In this document: positions 6,155 through 7,614 of the stretch, piece after piece
Numbering within the stretch: position 1 is the stretch's first letter
Layout: each line of letters opens with the position of its first letter
From: JBEIUL01 sp044356865
Lineage (GTDB): Bacteria; Planctomycetota; Phycisphaerae; Phycisphaerales; SM1A02
Reading direction: 5' to 3'
DNA length: 7,614 bases
NCBI GenBank assembly: GCA_044356865.1
Contig: JBIKVN010000158.1
Span: 1 to 7,614, forward strand
Position numbers and translations under genes: made by a program
The notes under the pieces: model-generated
The model's input: only the letters and a program-made list of their open reading frames with translations
Told to the model about the DNA's origin: nothing
The model's database searches: none

Positions 6155-6778
6155 ATGCGTCCCGCACCGATCTTCACTTCGGCCATCGTCGCCTCGGCCG
6201 CCGCGTCCGCCGTGACGGGCGTCGCCTCGGCCCAGGCCCTCTTCACCACGCTCAACTCGGCGACGGTCTCGCTGAGCTCGCTGAACGGCAGTCCGGTGAG
6301 CAGCTCGTCGACGTACACCGGACCCGCGAACAATCTCGTGTTCAGTCCGATGCCGGCGATGTCGGCTCCGAACACGGGAAGCTCGATGGTGACCATCTCC
6401 ACGTCCGGCTCCGACGATTGGCTCGACATGCAGTGGGGCTGGACGTCTGGCGGCACATACACGATCCGGATGAGCTGGGACGTGACGTTCAACTCGAGCC
6501 TGGGTGGCGTCGAGTTCACGTTCGCCGGCATCATCGTTGGCACGGAAACCCTCACCGTCACTCCGCTCGGCGGATCCTCGTCCAATCTCGCCGTGGGTGA
6601 CTACCTCGCCAACGGGCGCTACACCATCCAGTGGGATTTCACGGAGACCGGTTTCACGAGCGGCGTCAGAAAGTCATTGTTTTTCGGGGAGTCCGGAGGG
6701 GCTGCGGTTCCGCTCCCCGGCGCGGCCGTTCTCGCCGCCGCCGGGCTGGCCGGGCTCTCGCGTCGCCGACGGTGCTGA
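6155..6778 (+). CDS. Small PEP-CTERM (VPLPG-type) exported protein
   Basis: This 207-residue protein starts with a hydrophobic, alanine-rich signal peptide and a likely cleavage site after VASA (23-26). It ends with VPLPG (185-189), a hydrophobic segment (190-201) and RRRR (203-206), plus a final Cys207. The sorting signal matches that of the protein at 400-1266, so the same exosortase probably processes both. The mature region (27-184) is rich in Ser, Thr and Gly and looks all-beta, with strands such as TYTIRMSWDVTF (101-112) and VEFTFAGIIVG (119-129). I do not recognise a named domain and see no catalytic motif. The start is fixed by the GAGGAG site and the signal peptide. A strong hairpin follows 23 bases after the stop, so the gene is probably transcribed alone. 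A structural or adhesive role at the surface or in extracellular matrix is inferred only from the sorting signal. Confidence 0.88.
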   Translation: MRPAPIFTSAIVASAAASAVTGVASAQALFTTLNSATVSLSSLNGSPVSSSSTYTGPANNLVFSPMPAMSAPNTGSSMVTISTSGSDDWLDMQWGWTSGGTYTIRMSWDVTFNSSLGGVEFTFAGIIVGTETLTVTPLGGSSSNLAVGDYLANGRYTIQWDFTETGFTSGVRKSLFFGESGGAAVPLPGAAVLAAAGLAGLSRRRRC

Positions 6779-6801
6779 CGGGACGCCTTGACCGATCGCA
6801 T

Positions 6802-6837
6802 CCGCAGCCCTCCGGCGCCTTGCCGCGAGGGCTGCGG
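6802..6837 (+). terminator. Strong hairpin terminator after the second PEP-CTERM gene
   Basis: CCGCAGCCCT (6802-6811) and AGGGCTGCGG (6828-6837) are a perfect 10-bp stem. Inside it CGGC (6813-6816) pairs with GCCG (6822-6825) around a 5-base loop. It begins 23 bases after the stop at 6778 and ends 30 bases before the next ATG. There is no U tract, but it is the longest hairpin in the window and its position is that of a terminator. Confidence 0.6.
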
Positions 6838-6853
6838 CGCTTCCGCGAATCGC

Positions 6854-6859
6854 TATCGT
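6854..6859 (+). promoter_or_regulatory. -10-like box next to the start codon
   Basis: TATCGT (in CTATCGT, 6853-6859) ends 8 bases before the ATG at 6868. The same 7-base word is found 7 bases before the minus-strand start at 1875. No Shine-Dalgarno sequence is present and no good -35 box is seen. Confidence 0.4.
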
Positions 6860-6867
6860 TCGCCCCG

Positions 6868-7614
6868 ATGTCGCAGCCGAAGTCCAGGCCGCCCACCGAG
6901 TTCGCCGCCGTCGTCGCCGAGGTCTCGGCGCTGGTCGGTTCGCTGCGGCGGGCGTTGCGCGAGGCCCTCGACCACGCGATGCCCGAGCTGAACGGGGCGA
7001 GGGCGTGCGGGCGGGCCCTCGGTCTCAAGCGAGATCTCGGCTGGAAGGTCTACGCGATCGCGACTACCGACGACGCGACGACCGTGCTGCGGCTCCTGCC
7101 GCGCCGGACGGGGTGGAACCTCGTCCTGAAGGGCCTCCGCGGCGCGGGATGCTCGCCCGGACGGATCCGGACGCTCGAGGCCGCCATCGACTCGATCGTG
7201 CAGCGGCTCGACGCCGCGTCCGTCGATCGGGCCCTGCTGCGGGCGGTCGCCGCGGGCGGGCTCGATTCCAGCCGGGAATCGCTGGCCATCGTGCGGGGCC
7301 GGAACGCGGCGAGAAAGGCGAACGAGGAGATCTACGGCGTCCGGGCCGAGAGCTTTCTCGGCGTCTTTCTCGTCGGTCCGCCCGATCCGCACGGCCACAT
7401 CGACCTCTTCTCCTTCGGACAGTTCGACGGCCTGCGACGGCTGCGGCCCGGACCCGCGGTGCCGGTCCATCACTCGATGCAGGTCTGGCAACCGGAGTGG
7501 AAGGGACTTCGTGCGGGGGAAGGCGTCGGCACCGTCGCGGCATTGCCGAGCCTGGTGGCCGACCTCTCGGATCCCGAGATCGGCGCGGGACTTCTGCGGG
7601 CGGTCGCGCGACCG
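6868..7614 (+). CDS. Unrecognised protein, 3' end cut by the window edge
   Basis: An uninterrupted frame of 249 codons runs from the ATG at 6868 to the last base with no stop, so the gene continues beyond the window. Codon third positions are strongly G/C and the composition is protein-like, while the opposite-strand frames are arginine-rich. The start is supported by the -10-like box 8 bases upstream. There is no signal peptide, so it is probably cytoplasmic. Residues 12-37 look helical. Residues 44-63 (with ALGLKRDLGWKVY) could be a helix-turn-helix-like element: an 'ALGL' turn followed by an L-G-W-K helix. A helical stretch follows (97-130), then R143-x-R-N-A-A-R-K and Y156-G-V-R-A, and a beta-rich part (161-184). 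I loosely recall similar uncharacterised planctomycete proteins with an R..A(F)..N...(W/Y)GV(Q/R)A pattern, but can give no function. DNA binding is a weak inference. Confidence 0.75.
   Translation, partial: MSQPKSRPPTEFAAVVAEVSALVGSLRRALREALDHAMPELNGARACGRALGLKRDLGWKVYAIATTDDATTVLRLLPRRTGWNLVLKGLRGAGCSPGRIRTLEAAIDSIVQRLDAASVDRALLRAVAAGGLDSSRESLAIVRGRNAARKANEEIYGVRAESFLGVFLVGPPDPHGHIDLFSFGQFDGLRRLRPGPAVPVHHSMQVWQPEWKGLRAGEGVGTVAALPSLVADLSDPEIGAGLLRAVARP

Noticed and set aside
6853..7543. Minus-strand frames opposite the last gene (6853-7491, 7064-7543)
   Set aside because: Their composition is that of antisense shadows. The plus-strand frame is open to the window edge with G/C-biased third positions and a start-adjacent -10 box.
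400..7614. Idea that the window is a defence island or mobile element
   Set aside because: There is no integrase, transposase, toxin-antitoxin pair, nuclease, direct-repeat boundary, attachment site or CRISPR-like array, and base composition is uniform across the genes.

Overview
The window is about 70% GC and reads as a chromosomal segment of a planctomycete, most likely a Phycisphaerae-type bacterium. The case rests on two secreted proteins that end in a VPLPG / hydrophobic helix / RRRR tripartite sorting signal (the VPLP variant of PEP-CTERM), one of them carrying the LamG-like fold common in planctomycete surface proteins. It also rests on -10-like boxes sitting directly at start codons and on two small proteins of poorly studied families. 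No phylogenetic marker gene is present, so the assignment is an inference. I see no IS element, integrase, CRISPR array, tRNA or rRNA.

Layout. Bases 1-362 hold no convincing gene. A PEP-CTERM/LamG-like surface protein (400-1266, +) faces a short cysteine-containing protein of unknown function (1423-1875, -). Next comes the largest gene (1990-4824, -): an exported 944-residue protein with a RoxA/MauG-like di-haem cytochrome c half fused to a catalase-like half of the y4iL type. It is transcribed divergently from a secreted beta-propeller protein with Asp-box repeats (4939-5916, +), and the 114-bp gap between them carries an inverted repeat between the two candidate promoters. A second, smaller PEP-CTERM protein follows (6155-6778, +). 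A partial, unrecognised gene (6868-7614, +) runs off the right edge.

How the genes relate. Most genes have their own promoter-like element and a downstream hairpin, so this is a row of mostly single-gene units rather than an operon. Four of the six products are predicted to be exported: two surface-sorted proteins, one periplasmic haem enzyme and one secreted propeller. No exosortase lies in the window, so sorting depends on an enzyme encoded elsewhere. The only pair with a structural hint of co-regulation is the divergent haem-enzyme/propeller pair.

The most interesting items are the haem fusion, with its complete catalase-type haem-pocket residues beside two CXXCH motifs, and the repeated placement of -10-like boxes 7-9 bases before the ATG, which suggests leaderless transcripts. 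I did not find a recognisable new defence or mobile system.
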